Assembly (NCBI GenBank): GCA_002352205.1
Contig: DEHZ01000016.1
Coordinates: 93,321-157,320, forward strand
Source: Flavobacterium sp. UBA2787
GTDB taxonomy: Bacteria; Bacteroidota; Bacteroidia; Flavobacteriales; Flavobacteriaceae
Direction: 5' to 3'
DNA: 64,000 bases
The position numbers and the translations under genes were made by a program. This document shows positions 25,970 to 35,552 of the stretch, piece after piece. The notes below the pieces were generated by a model. It was not told the DNA's origin. It searched no databases and saw nothing but the letters and a program-made list of their open reading frames with translations. Position 1 is the first letter of the stretch, and each line of letters starts with the position of its first letter.

Positions 25970-26977
25970 TTATTTTAAAATTTCGTTCCAACTAATGGCT
26001 TTGGCTTTTAGTTTATCACCAAAATTCTGAGCATCCGAAAAAGTGGTAAAAGCGGCAATATTTCCATGCATCGGACTATTGATGTCGCCACCACTAATGT
26101 AAAAAGCTTTAGTAGCATCAATCAATTGATTATTCTGTGTGTAGTCATGCACGTAGTAACTTTTAACTTTTGTTGATTCATTTTCTTCACAGTATTTCAC
26201 CAAACAGGATATATCATCAAACATAAAATAGCGACCTTTTTGGGTTTGAATTTCTGCACCGAATTTTCCATCGGATACCGGCATTTTGCAAAATTCGCAT
26301 GCATCTACATTTAATTTAATTGGTTTTGGCTCATTGCCACTACAAGCTGTTAGAATAAAAATTGGCATTAGTAACAAAGCAGCTTTTGGTTTCATAAAAC
26401 GCTTGTACCATTTGTATTCCAATGTCAACACAATAAAAATTAACAAACCGCTACCAATTAACATCCATCCACCAATATCCGGAACTGAATAAGCTCCAAA
26501 ATTCAATAATTGTTTGTACCCAATCAATGGCGGTTGATAAGACATTCCGGGTACTTTAATCGCTGCATTGGGATCTAAATTGTGTCCGTATTCATAATTC
26601 CATCGATAAAAATCGACCCCAGCAAGAATGGTGAAAAGTATAAACGAAATAAATAAAGTCGCTACAAATTTTCTTTTCGCAATTAAAGCAGATACTAAAG
26701 CAAATAGACCGAAAAAACCAATTATGTATGGTAGAATTTTAAACTCTATAAAGTTTTCGGTATGCAAAGTAGCCATGCCAATGTAATGGTTTAAACCGTT
26801 GATAATTTCTACATCACCTCCAATTTTATTGGCATACAGTTTTAAATTTAAACCTTCCGGGTATTGAGGTGCATCTAAATCAATCTGCCACATTGGAAAA
26901 TAGAGCGAACCCAAAAACAAGCCTGTTACAATCAAAAGTAGCACTTTTGAAAGTAAAGATATTTTTACTGTTTTCAT
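25970..26977 (-). CDS. nosL: NosL fused to an N-terminal membrane domain
   Basis: The 335-aa product has two parts. Residues 1-194 form a membrane module with four or so helices. Residues 195-335 are a NosL copper chaperone with the DACEFCKMPVSD motif (Cys227, Cys230, Met232). The second part begins with Met195 and then looks like a complete lipoprotein signal (MKPKAALLLMPIFILTAC, lipid Cys at 212). It may therefore be made as a fusion, from an internal start, or both. NosL supplies Cu(I) for NosZ assembly. Confidence 0.88.
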   Translation of the reverse strand: MKTVKISLLSKVLLLIVTGLFLGSLYFPMWQIDLDAPQYPEGLNLKLYANKIGGDVEIINGLNHYIGMATLHTENFIEFKILPYIIGFFGLFALVSALIAKRKFVATLFISFILFTILAGVDFYRWNYEYGHNLDPNAAIKVPGMSYQPPLIGYKQLLNFGAYSVPDIGGWMLIGSGLLIFIVLTLEYKWYKRFMKPKAALLLMPIFILTACSGNEPKPIKLNVDACEFCKMPVSDGKFGAEIQTQKGRYFMFDDISCLVKYCEENESTKVKSYYVHDYTQNNQLIDATKAFYISGGDINSPMHGNIAAFTTFSDAQNFGDKLKAKAISWNEILK

Positions 26978-26991
26978 TTTTTTTGAATTAA

Positions 26992-27017
26992 GGGAGCATC
27001 CTGAAACAGGTGCTCCC
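26992..27017. other. Intercistronic hairpin between nosZ and nosL
   Basis: GGGAGCA/TGCTCCC with an inner CCTG/CAGG stem (26992-27017) sits between nosZ and the nosL fusion. On the minus strand no T run follows, so it is more likely an mRNA processing or stabilising element than a full terminator. It could raise nosZ yield relative to the accessory genes. Confidence 0.6.
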
Positions 27018-27028
27018 CATAATTTTAA

Positions 27029-29005
27029 TTATTTACCAGCCGGAAAATTTGTTCCTAAGCTATAATGAAGAGGAACATTAGCTCCTTTTGGAGAAACACG
27101 AATGTATCCTTGCATTTCTTGGTGTAATGCACTACAGAAATCGGTGCAGTAGAATGGAAATGTTCCCACTCTGTCCGGAACCCATTTTAAAGTTGTGGTT
27201 TCACCCGGCATGATTAAAAGTTCGCCATTATCGGCACCTTTTACAGCAAATCCGTGGGGCACATCCCAATCTTGTTCTAAGTTTGTTACGTGGAAATAAA
27301 CCTCATCACCTAAAAATACACCTTCAATATTATCGGGTGCAAAATGCGAACGCATAGAAGTCATATAAACGTGCACTTTGTTTCCTTCACGAACCACTTT
27401 AGCTTCTTTCTCACCTTTTGTGGCATATGGGTGTTTGTTGTCTTCCAGTTTATAAAATTTCAACTGTCCGTTATTACGAATTAAATCGGCCGGTGCGGCT
27501 TGAGCATAGTGCGGTTCTCCAATGGTTGGGAAATCTAAAATTAATTGCATTTTATCACCACTAATATCATAAATCTGAGCACTTTGACACAATTCTGGTC
27601 CGGTAGGCAAATAACGATCTTTTGTGATTTTGTTATAAGCAACTAAATATTTACCAAATGGTTTTTTACTGTCGCCACCGGGAATACACAAGTGACCTAC
27701 AGAATAATAAGTTGGAACTCTATCTAACACTTTTAGCGATTTAATGTCCCATTTCACAACTTCTGAAGAAACGAACATGGTTGTATAAGCATTGCCTTTT
27801 CCATCAAATTCGGTGTGTAATGGTCCAAGTCCCGGTTTTTGAACTTCACCATGTAAAACCGATTCGTATTTTAATACCGGAATTCCGCCATAATCACCTT
27901 CGTATGATTTGTCTTTGATGGCTTTTTGTAATTTATCATAACTAAATACCGGAATTAAAGCTGCCAATTTTCCTGAACCAATAATGTATTCCCCTGTTGG
28001 ATCTACGTCACAACCATGAGGAGATTTTGGACAAGGAATCATGTAACAAATGTCTTTTAATTCAGAAGCATCCAAAACTAAAACTTCTGTTTTAATTTCT
28101 GATTTTGCAGTATGTGTATGTTCGTCCCAAGTGTTATGAGCATAACGTACTTTTTGTTTTTTACCTTTTCCTGCTTTCACATATTCTTCTGCTTTTTTCC
28201 AGTTGACAGCCATGATAAAATCTTTATCTTTTTGCGAAGCATTTACTTCCAGCAATGTGTTTGCTTGTTCAGTATTATAGCAAGAAAAGAAAAACCAACC
28301 GTGTGATTTGCCTTTACCTGCGTGCGACAAGTCAAAATTTACACCTGGCGTCATAATTTGAAAAGCAATATCCATTTCGCCTTCTTTACCAACTTTTACA
28401 AAACTAATATGACCTTTATAGTTTTCTTTGTAGGTATTAATTGGCACATCACCATTTTCATAATCACCGGGCACACTAAAACGAGTTCCGGCAACCACAT
28501 ATTCTGTGTTTTCTGTAATAAAAGGAGAAGAGTGATTTCCACCGCTGTTAGGTAACTCAATAATTTCAGCTGTTTTAAATGTTTTTAAATCAATACGAGC
28601 AATACGAGGTGTATTGTTGGCATTACCAAAAACCCAACGTCCATCTACTTCTCCATTGGTTTGTGACATTTCTGTGTGATGTAAATCATCCCAAGGTACA
28701 AATCCGTGTGAAGTGTTCAACATCGGTTTTGTTTCTTCACTATATCCCCATCCTTTTTCCGGATCCACTGAAAAAACAGGAATTACTCTGAACAATCTTC
28801 CGCTTGGAAGTCCGTACACACTTAATTGTCCGCTGAATCCACCGGAAACAAAGTTGTAAAATTCGTCATATTTACCTGGTGCTACGTATGCTTTTTGAGC
28901 TGCATCCCCACTCACTGTATCACTTGTGTTTTTAGGTTTACAAGACCCCATAAATGCTGCAATCAAAACTACTGCAGAAGTAATTTTTAAAAAATTTGTT
29001 TTCAT
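27029..29005 (-). CDS. nosZ: Nitrous oxide reductase NosZ, clade II type
   Basis: A 658-aa periplasmic copper enzyme that reduces N2O to N2. The CuA site is at the C-terminus (Cys620, Cys624, His628, Met631 in YCTDFCSALHQEM). CuZ histidines include DDLHHTEMS and SPHGCDV in the seven-bladed propeller. The signal is a Sec/lipoprotein type (AAFMGSC), not a twin-arginine signal, as in clade II enzymes. No nosR is nearby, and a cytochrome c gene precedes it. Confidence 0.97.
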   Translation of the reverse strand: MKTNFLKITSAVVLIAAFMGSCKPKNTSDTVSGDAAQKAYVAPGKYDEFYNFVSGGFSGQLSVYGLPSGRLFRVIPVFSVDPEKGWGYSEETKPMLNTSHGFVPWDDLHHTEMSQTNGEVDGRWVFGNANNTPRIARIDLKTFKTAEIIELPNSGGNHSSPFITENTEYVVAGTRFSVPGDYENGDVPINTYKENYKGHISFVKVGKEGEMDIAFQIMTPGVNFDLSHAGKGKSHGWFFFSCYNTEQANTLLEVNASQKDKDFIMAVNWKKAEEYVKAGKGKKQKVRYAHNTWDEHTHTAKSEIKTEVLVLDASELKDICYMIPCPKSPHGCDVDPTGEYIIGSGKLAALIPVFSYDKLQKAIKDKSYEGDYGGIPVLKYESVLHGEVQKPGLGPLHTEFDGKGNAYTTMFVSSEVVKWDIKSLKVLDRVPTYYSVGHLCIPGGDSKKPFGKYLVAYNKITKDRYLPTGPELCQSAQIYDISGDKMQLILDFPTIGEPHYAQAAPADLIRNNGQLKFYKLEDNKHPYATKGEKEAKVVREGNKVHVYMTSMRSHFAPDNIEGVFLGDEVYFHVTNLEQDWDVPHGFAVKGADNGELLIMPGETTTLKWVPDRVGTFPFYCTDFCSALHQEMQGYIRVSPKGANVPLHYSLGTNFPAGK

Positions 29006-29042
29006 ATACTTTCGATTTATAATAAAATGTTTATTTCAAAAA

Positions 29043-29516
29043 TTATTTCACACCATCATTTTGACGCATGTATTCCAAAATATTTCTAGCATCATCATCG
29101 GTTAGAGCTTGATTAGGCATACGAACCAAACACAATTCCAATTGAGCTTGCAATTCTGGATCTTTGTCTATCATTGGATCAGGATTTGTTGAGAAATTCA
29201 TAATCCATTCCGGAGTTCTGCGTTCGGTAACACCCTTCCAACCGGGTCCAACTAAACGTTCGTCGGTTAATTTATGGCAAGACATACATTTTACGCCGGC
29301 CACTTTTTCGCCTTCTGAAGCCATTGCTACATCTAAACCGGCTCCCAAGTCTACTGTGGTAAATTTTCCTTCTCCTCTTTTTGGATCATAAGAAGATGGG
29401 TCTGATGAGGTTTCAGTTGAAGAAGCCTTTGTAAAGTCTTCTCCAGCATTGGTTTTTTCTTTTCCACAAGAAACAAATAAGAGCAAACCAATTGCTAATA
29501 AATACATTTTGTTCAT
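29043..29516 (-). CDS. Cytochrome c lipoprotein of the nos operon
   Basis: A 157-aa lipoprotein (signal ends LLLFVSC) with one haem-binding motif CMSCHK and a distal Met in VRMPNQALTDDDA. It is the first gene of the nos operon. I infer that it donates electrons to NosZ. An acidic, Ser-rich linker connects the lipid anchor to the haem domain. Confidence 0.92.
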   Translation of the reverse strand: MNKMYLLAIGLLLFVSCGKEKTNAGEDFTKASSTETSSDPSSYDPKRGEGKFTTVDLGAGLDVAMASEGEKVAGVKCMSCHKLTDERLVGPGWKGVTERRTPEWIMNFSTNPDPMIDKDPELQAQLELCLVRMPNQALTDDDARNILEYMRQNDGVK

Positions 29517-29541
29517 ATTAATTTAGGTTAAAATTATGACA

Positions 29542-29616
29542 CAAATTTCCAGCGTAATTATTCGAAAATTTATGATTGCAATCATACAAATCATGTTTTT
29601 TTAACCCTTATATTTG
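29542..29616. promoter_or_regulatory. Divergent nos/copper promoter with central Crp/Fnr-type operator
   Basis: A perfect 16-bp palindrome TATGATTGCAATCATA (29571-29586, centre 29578.5) lies between two promoters. On the minus strand, GAAATTTG ends at 29542, 36.5 bp away. On the plus strand a perfect TATATTTG (29609-29616) ends 37.5 bp away. One bound dimer could activate both the nos operon and the copper operon. Confidence 0.85.
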
Positions 29617-29638
29617 CACAATAAATTACTATCTCGTT

Positions 29639-30001
29639 TTGAAATATTTTATAGCCATAGTAACCTTCTTCTTTTTATTCAGACCTATTTTTCCGGTGAT
29701 GAATTATGTGGTGAATTATGATTATATTTCTAATGAATTGTGTGAAAACAAGGCAAAACCGGAATTGGAATGTAATGGTAAATGTCATTTAAAAGCTGAG
29801 TTAGCCAATGCATCAGAAGAGAGCACGCCGGCTTCCCATGAATCAAAAAGTAATATAACCTTAGAATTATTATTCTTAGAAACCATTCCTGAATTTAAAT
29901 TCAATCGAATTTATGTTGAAAAAAATCAGGTTTCTATTTCTTATTCCAGACTATACTTTCGATTACATAATACCAGCATTTTTCATCCACCCACTGTTTA
30001 A
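29639..30001 (+). CDS. Small exported Cys-motif protein of the copper operon
   Basis: The frame is open from 29576, but that point lies inside the operator. The TTG at 29639, 23 bp after the -7 box, is a more credible start and gives 120 aa with an N-terminal hydrophobic signal or anchor (KYFIAIVTFFFLFRPIF). The segment LCENKAKPELECNGKCHLKAEL (three Cys) recurs in small Bacteroidota proteins near metal genes. Copper binding is possible but unproven. Confidence 0.65.
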   Translation: MKYFIAIVTFFFLFRPIFPVMNYVVNYDYISNELCENKAKPELECNGKCHLKAELANASEESTPASHESKSNITLELLFLETIPEFKFNRIYVEKNQVSISYSRLYFRLHNTSIFHPPTV

Positions 30002-30031
30002 TCTTCCTTTTAGTATTTTAAATTTATAAAC

Positions 30032-30121
30032 TGGATTAAATTCTAATCCAACTACACTACTAGTACATTATTTTTACCATAAGCCGATAAAATCGGTGAA
30101 TTCCAACTCATAGCTTTATGG
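30032..30121 (+). other. Structured intergenic leader
   Basis: Three inverted repeats lie in the 160-bp gap before the copper lipoprotein gene: TGGATTA/TAATCCA (30032-30050), CCGAT/ATCGG (30084-30096) and a wider CCATAA/TTATGG pairing (30077-30121). None is followed by a clear T run. A processing site or an attenuator is possible. Confidence 0.4.
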
Positions 30122-30162
30122 GCTTGTGGTTACTATTTCTATAACTCAAAATTAAATTTACA

Positions 30163-31002
30163 ATGAAAATTTATAAAATATTTTTCCTTTTAGCTCTAGC
30201 TTTATTTGTTTCCTGTACTTCTGATGATGACTCAACACCTGTTAACGAATTAGATGGTTTATTAAAAGTCAAAGAATTTACCAATGACACTCATGTTGTT
30301 GAATTATATACAACATCAGGCATTACTCAACAAGGATACAATGATATCACACTGCGAATCAAAGACAAAACCACTAACAACTACATACAAAACGCAACAA
30401 TAGAGTGGATGCCTGTTATGCACATGACCATGATGAGTCACTCTTGTCCTTTTTCAATGGTTGAAAAAGTAGCAGGAAAAGAAACGTTATACAACGGCTA
30501 CATCGTTTTTCAAATGCCACAAAATTCTACTGAATATTGGGATTTAAAGGTTGATTATTCCATAAATGGAACTAATTACACTGTAACAGATATAATTGAT
30601 GTTCCTGCTTCGTCAAAAAGAGTAGTGAATTCATTTATGGGTACAGACAACATAAGGTATATTGTTGCCTTAATTGACCCAAAAACACCAAGAGTAGCTC
30701 TCAATGATATGACGGTAGGGATTTTTAAAATGGAAAACATGATGAGTTTTCCGGTTGTAAACGATCTAAAACTGATGATTGATCCGAGAATGCCAAGTAT
30801 GGGAAATCACGGCTCACCTAATAATGTAGATTTAACCCAATCAACTTCTGATGAATTTTATCACGGAAAATTATCATTAACCATGACTGGTTATTGGAAA
30901 ATTAATCTTCAATTGGTTAACGCTTCCAATGATGTTTTAAAAGGAGAAACAGTTACCGAATCAAATGAAGCAAGTAGCATTTTCTTTGAAGTAGAATTCT
31001 AA
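30163..31002 (+). CDS. Met/His-rich lipoprotein, probable copper-binding
   Basis: A 279-aa lipoprotein (lipid Cys18). Its two beta-sandwich-like halves contain metal-binding-type clusters MPVMHMTMMSHSC (residues 83-95) and PRMPSMGNHGSP. The architecture resembles YtkA/CopC-like periplasmic copper proteins. It precedes a TonB-dependent receptor with copper-type motifs and shares the nos divergent promoter, so it probably handles copper at the outer membrane for NosZ. Confidence 0.75.
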   Translation: MKIYKIFFLLALALFVSCTSDDDSTPVNELDGLLKVKEFTNDTHVVELYTTSGITQQGYNDITLRIKDKTTNNYIQNATIEWMPVMHMTMMSHSCPFSMVEKVAGKETLYNGYIVFQMPQNSTEYWDLKVDYSINGTNYTVTDIIDVPASSKRVVNSFMGTDNIRYIVALIDPKTPRVALNDMTVGIFKMENMMSFPVVNDLKLMIDPRMPSMGNHGSPNNVDLTQSTSDEFYHGKLSLTMTGYWKINLQLVNASNDVLKGETVTESNEASSIFFEVEF

Positions 31003-31056
31003 AAACAGTATTAACGGCCAAAGGTTATTTAAACTTTTGGCCTTTTACTATTTATT

Positions 31057-33054
31057 ATGAAAAAACAATTTTATGTTTTATTTGTTCTTTTGTCTACAAC
31101 CTATTGTTTGGCACAAGAACAATTGAAAGACAGCATTTTACCTGTTAGACTGAATGAAGTCATTCTTATTGGGAAACCTTCTCGATTAAACCAAAAACAA
31201 GTAAAACCACTAGCTTCGTTGGATGAGTATTTACAACAATCCGGACGAATCGATATGATTAAACGCGGAAATTATGCTTGGGAACCTATGATTAATAACA
31301 TGGCAACAGAGCGAACAATCATTACCATTGACGGCATGCGTATTTTTGGTGCTTGTACCGATAAAATGGATCCGGTGACTTCGTATGTAGAAATATCGAA
31401 TCTTTCGGAAGCTACAATTTCATCCGGTCAAGGAGGAAGTTGTCACGGACCAACGATTGGCGGAGCTTTAGATTTGAAACGACTTCGCAGCAATCAAGCA
31501 AATTTAGGTTGGTCAGGAAGTTTAAGCAGTGGTTTTGAATTCAATAACAAGCAACGAATTTTGGGCGGAATGGTGCATTACAAAGACAGTTCGTTATATG
31601 CTGATGCGAGTCTAACCTTTCGAAAAGCCGACAATTATTTTGCAGGTGATAATGAGGAAGTACTTTATTCTCAGTTCCAAAAAATGAATGCTTCTATAAT
31701 TTCCGGTTATCAGTTTCAAAACAAATTGATTGAAGGATCCATTATTTTTGATGAAGCAAATGATGTTGGTTATCCAGCCTTACCAATGGATATTTCGCTG
31801 GCTAGAGCACTAATAACTTCTTTAAAATTTGAAGTTGCTCCAACATCCGGTTTAGTAAATCATTGGGAAAATAAGCTGTATTTTAATACCATCACTCACT
31901 TTATGGATGATTCCAAACGGCCGGATGTTCCCATCAGAATGGATATGCCTGGTTGGAGTGATACATATGGTTATTATTCAAAAGGAAAAATCACAAAAGA
32001 AAATCACCATATCCAATTTAATTTGAATGGTTTTTACAATCGTTCTATTGCTGAAATGACTATGTATCCCAACGATCCCAATGAAAATGCGATGTTTATG
32101 TACACTTGGCCAGATGTTCGAACATTTTATAACGGTATTTATTTGGAAGATGAAATTGAATTTTCGGTTAGAAACTCTCTAAAATTAAATGGTTCTGTTG
32201 GCTTTCATCAAAACAAAGTAGCCAATGAATTTGGACTGGAAAGTTTACAAATTTTCTATCCGGAAATGGCAGACCAACAAAATCGCTTCTTAAAAAGTGT
32301 TTCGTTGCAATACAAACATCAAATCAAACACTGGAACTTTTCAGTAGGTTCAGGATATGGAGAACGGGCACCTTCCGTAACAGAAGGTTATGCGTTTTAT
32401 ATTTTCAATAGTTTTGATTTGTTTGATTATATCGGAAATCCAAATTTATCCAACGAAAAATCAATTGAAGGAAATTTTGATGTTTGGTTTAAAAACGAAA
32501 AAATAAAAACAGGAATCACTTTTTCTGCCTTTCATATTGTAGATTTTATGATAGGAATTCCCGATGAAAATTTTATCCCGATGACCATTGGAGCTAGTGG
32601 TGTGAAAGTGTATAATCAACTAACGTATGCCAATTTGATTCACAGTTCATTAAAATTTGATTATCGTTTAACCGATTATATTTTTTGGAATAATCAACTG
32701 CAATATAGTTATGGAAAAGATTCCGAAAACCGAAATCTGCCATTTATAAGTCCGTTACAATACCAAAGTCAATTACAATATAAAAAGAATCAATTTCAAA
32801 CGGAAGTTACAATACGAGGAAATGCCACACAATCTAATTACAGTTCTTTTTACGGAGAAAACAGCACGCCTGATTATGTTATTTTGAATGCCTCGGCAGG
32901 ATATAATTTTAAATGGAATTCACAAAAATTAATGCTGAATGTAGGTGTAGAAAATGCATTTGACACTTATTATTCTACATTTACCGACTGGAATAACATT
33001 CCCAGAATGGGACGAAATGTATTTGTTAATTTGATTTACAATTTTAAAAAATAA
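31057..33054 (+). CDS. TonB-dependent receptor, OprC/NosA-like copper channel
   Basis: A 665-aa outer-membrane beta-barrel with signal peptide (cut after CLAQ), a plug domain (about residues 30-145) and a C-terminal aromatic end (NLIYNFKK). Cys100 and Met104 form a CxxxM motif (GACTDKMDP), and His281-Phe-Met283 gives HxM. These are the two motifs known to bind copper in Pseudomonas OprC/NosA. With the upstream lipoprotein it should import copper for nitrous oxide reductase. It converges with nadB, 6 bp apart. Confidence 0.85.
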   Translation: MKKQFYVLFVLLSTTYCLAQEQLKDSILPVRLNEVILIGKPSRLNQKQVKPLASLDEYLQQSGRIDMIKRGNYAWEPMINNMATERTIITIDGMRIFGACTDKMDPVTSYVEISNLSEATISSGQGGSCHGPTIGGALDLKRLRSNQANLGWSGSLSSGFEFNNKQRILGGMVHYKDSSLYADASLTFRKADNYFAGDNEEVLYSQFQKMNASIISGYQFQNKLIEGSIIFDEANDVGYPALPMDISLARALITSLKFEVAPTSGLVNHWENKLYFNTITHFMDDSKRPDVPIRMDMPGWSDTYGYYSKGKITKENHHIQFNLNGFYNRSIAEMTMYPNDPNENAMFMYTWPDVRTFYNGIYLEDEIEFSVRNSLKLNGSVGFHQNKVANEFGLESLQIFYPEMADQQNRFLKSVSLQYKHQIKHWNFSVGSGYGERAPSVTEGYAFYIFNSFDLFDYIGNPNLSNEKSIEGNFDVWFKNEKIKTGITFSAFHIVDFMIGIPDENFIPMTIGASGVKVYNQLTYANLIHSSLKFDYRLTDYIFWNNQLQYSYGKDSENRNLPFISPLQYQSQLQYKKNQFQTEVTIRGNATQSNYSSFYGENSTPDYVILNASAGYNFKWNSQKLMLNVGVENAFDTYYSTFTDWNNIPRMGRNVFVNLIYNFKK

Positions 33055-33060
33055 GAAAAA

Positions 33061-34575
33061 TCAAGCAAATTGTTCAGATTCAATGCCTTGATAATGACAC
33101 GAATGTTCTAAAATCAACATGGCAACATCCAACATATTTTCGAGCTCACAACATTCTTTGCATCGGTTGTAGTAGCCTAAACATTCCATTAAATCAGAAT
33201 GAATTTTATGTAGATTTGATAAAACAATTTGCTTGCTTTCAAACGAATTAGTAAGCAAACTAAAAGTCATCCAGTTTTTAACTTGCAAATTAAAATCTTT
33301 TAATATGGTAGGTGCAATAAATTCCGGTTTATGGTTATGTGAATGTTCATAATACAAAACATCATTGTTTTCGTCATGAGCAATAACTTCGGCTACATTG
33401 TGAGAAAAAACTAAGGCTTCTATTAATGAATTAGAAGCCAAACGATTAGCACCATGCAATCCTGTGCAAGAACATTCGCCTAAAGCATATAGATTTTTGA
33501 GTGAAGTTTGCCCGTTTTCATTCACTTCAATTCCACCACATTGATAATGGGCTGCCGGTACTATCGGAATTAAATCGATTTTATAATCAAACCCTTTTTC
33601 TTTGAGATTGGAAAAAATGGTTGGAAAATGTATTTCGAAACCCTTATTATTCAAATGACGAAGGTCTAAAAACACATTTTCTTCGTTTGAAATAATCATT
33701 TCTGTTGCAATTGCTTTGGAAACGATATCTCGCGTAGCCAATTCTCCTCTAACATCATAATGGTATAAAAATCTTTCTTCTCTATAGTTAACCACATGAG
33801 CACCAAATCCTCGTAAAGCTTCTGAAATAAGAAACAAATTGCCTTTCTTTTTTTCAAATAAAGCCGTCGGATGAAATTGAACATATTGCATATCTTTTAC
33901 AGAAACTCCTGCTCTAAGTGCCATTGCAACTCCGTCTCCTGTAGCATTTTCAGGGTTGGAAGTATAGTTAAAAATGTGTCCCGAACCACCGGTTGCCAAA
34001 ACAATATGCGGAGCATAAACTGCCGAAAATTGGTTGTTTCTATCGAAAAAAGTGAGTCCTACAGCTCTTTCTGTATTATAAATATTCTCTTTGATGATAT
34101 CCACCGCCAACGCATTATCTATGATTTCTATAGAAGGATGAGATTTGATTTTATTCCATAAAACTTCCTGAATATGCCAACCTGTTTTATCTTTGTAATG
34201 TACTACGCGTTCATGACTATGACCGCCTTCTAATGCTAAATCTAATTTTCCTTCACGGTCTGCATCAAATTCTGCTCCCCATTTAATGAGTTCTTGAAGT
34301 CGTTGCGGAGCTTGCTTAATGACCATTTCAACAATTTCCGGATTACATTTTCCTTGACCTGCTGCTAATGTGTCTTGAATATGCTCTTCATAACTATCGA
34401 TTAGTCGATCACAAACTACTGCTAATCCGCCTTGTGCTAATGATGTATTGGTGGCACACGGATAACCTTTGGCCAATAAAACGATTTTTAGAGCCTTATT
34501 TTTTTCAATTAAATGAAGAGCCAATGAAAGACCGGCTATACCGGTACCAACAATAATTACATCGCTTTTTTTCAT
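33061..34575 (-). CDS. nadB: L-aspartate oxidase NadB
   Basis: This 504-aa flavoprotein oxidises aspartate to iminoaspartate in NAD synthesis. The FAD-binding GTGIAGLSLALHL, the SLAQGGLAV motif, the HPTALF/ALRGFGAH region and the C-terminal GECSCTGLHGANRLASNSLIEALVF block are intact. It follows nadA by 4 bp and is probably the last gene of the rrf2-nadA-nadB operon. It can use fumarate as acceptor under anoxia. Confidence 0.95.
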   Translation of the reverse strand: MKKSDVIIVGTGIAGLSLALHLIEKNKALKIVLLAKGYPCATNTSLAQGGLAVVCDRLIDSYEEHIQDTLAAGQGKCNPEIVEMVIKQAPQRLQELIKWGAEFDADREGKLDLALEGGHSHERVVHYKDKTGWHIQEVLWNKIKSHPSIEIIDNALAVDIIKENIYNTERAVGLTFFDRNNQFSAVYAPHIVLATGGSGHIFNYTSNPENATGDGVAMALRAGVSVKDMQYVQFHPTALFEKKKGNLFLISEALRGFGAHVVNYREERFLYHYDVRGELATRDIVSKAIATEMIISNEENVFLDLRHLNNKGFEIHFPTIFSNLKEKGFDYKIDLIPIVPAAHYQCGGIEVNENGQTSLKNLYALGECSCTGLHGANRLASNSLIEALVFSHNVAEVIAHDENNDVLYYEHSHNHKPEFIAPTILKDFNLQVKNWMTFSLLTNSFESKQIVLSNLHKIHSDLMECLGYYNRCKECCELENMLDVAMLILEHSCHYQGIESEQFA

Positions 34576-34579
34576 AACC

Positions 34580-35536
34580 TTAGCATTGAAGCATTTTTTC
34601 TATGGGAATTCGAGCTTTATCAACTAAATTTCTATCCAATTTTACTTCAGGGAATTCATTTAGTAGACATTTATAAATTTTTTCTAACGTATTCATTTTC
34701 ATAAAAGCACATTCGCTGCAAGCACAGGAATTATCTTCTTTTGAAGGTGCAGGAATAAGTATTTTATGAGGAACTTCTTGTTGCATTTTGTGCAGAATTC
34801 CACTTTCAGTAGCTATAATAAATTTTGCATCCGGTGAAGATTTAATATAATTAATCATTCCCGAAGTAGAACCAATATATTGAGCCGTTTTTAAAATATG
34901 AGTTTCCGATTCCGGATGTGCGACAATCACAGCATCTGGATTTTTTTTATACAAATCGATTAATTTTTCTAGCGAAAAAGCTTCATGAACCACGCAGGAA
35001 CCATTCCATAAAACCATGTCTCTTCCTGTTTCTTTGATAAGATAATTGCCAAGATTTTTGTCTGGTGCAAACACAATTTTATCTTCTTTTGGAATAGAAT
35101 TAATTACTTTTACTGCGTTTGAAGACGTGCAAACATAATCGCTCATGGTCTTTATTTCGGCAGAACAATTAATGTAGGTTACCACTTTATGATTGGGGAA
35201 GTCTTTTAAAAAATCTCGAAATTTATCCGGCGGACAACCATCTGCTAGTGAACAACCGGCATTTACGTCAGGAACTAAAACTTTTTTATTAAAATTTAAA
35301 ATCTTAGCCGTTTCTGCCATAAAATAAACACCCGCAAACACAATAATTTTAGCTTCAGTTTCTGCTGCTTTTCGCGAAAGTTCTAAACTATCTCCCACAA
35401 AATCTGCTATTTCTTGAATTTCAGGTAACTGATAATAATGCGCCAAAATCACAGCATTTTTTTGCTTTTTTAGCTTGATTATTTTTTGTTGAAGTAGAAT
35501 TTCTTTTCTTATCGTAATCGGACTTATTTGTCTCAT
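34580..35536 (-). CDS. nadA: Quinolinate synthase NadA
   Basis: This 318-aa 4Fe-4S enzyme condenses iminoaspartate with dihydroxyacetone phosphate. Cluster-type cysteines lie in VNAGCSLADGCP, VCTSSNAV and the C-terminal SCACSECAFMKMN. HYYQLPEIQEIADFVGDSLELS is the family signature. It is placed between an Rrf2 regulator and nadB. Confidence 0.95.
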   Translation of the reverse strand: MRQISPITIRKEILLQQKIIKLKKQKNAVILAHYYQLPEIQEIADFVGDSLELSRKAAETEAKIIVFAGVYFMAETAKILNFNKKVLVPDVNAGCSLADGCPPDKFRDFLKDFPNHKVVTYINCSAEIKTMSDYVCTSSNAVKVINSIPKEDKIVFAPDKNLGNYLIKETGRDMVLWNGSCVVHEAFSLEKLIDLYKKNPDAVIVAHPESETHILKTAQYIGSTSGMINYIKSSPDAKFIIATESGILHKMQQEVPHKILIPAPSKEDNSCACSECAFMKMNTLEKIYKCLLNEFPEVKLDRNLVDKARIPIEKMLQC

Positions 35537-35552
35537 TAAAAATCAATTTTTT

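Noticed and set aside
27029-29516. Several plus-strand frames opposite nosZ and the cytochrome c gene
   Set aside because: They are shadows of highly conserved minus-strand genes, with odd composition and no promoters.
22052-30001. nosR or a nitrite/NO reductase gene in the nos region
   Set aside because: None is present; every gene in the stretch is accounted for, consistent with a clade II N2O reducer.
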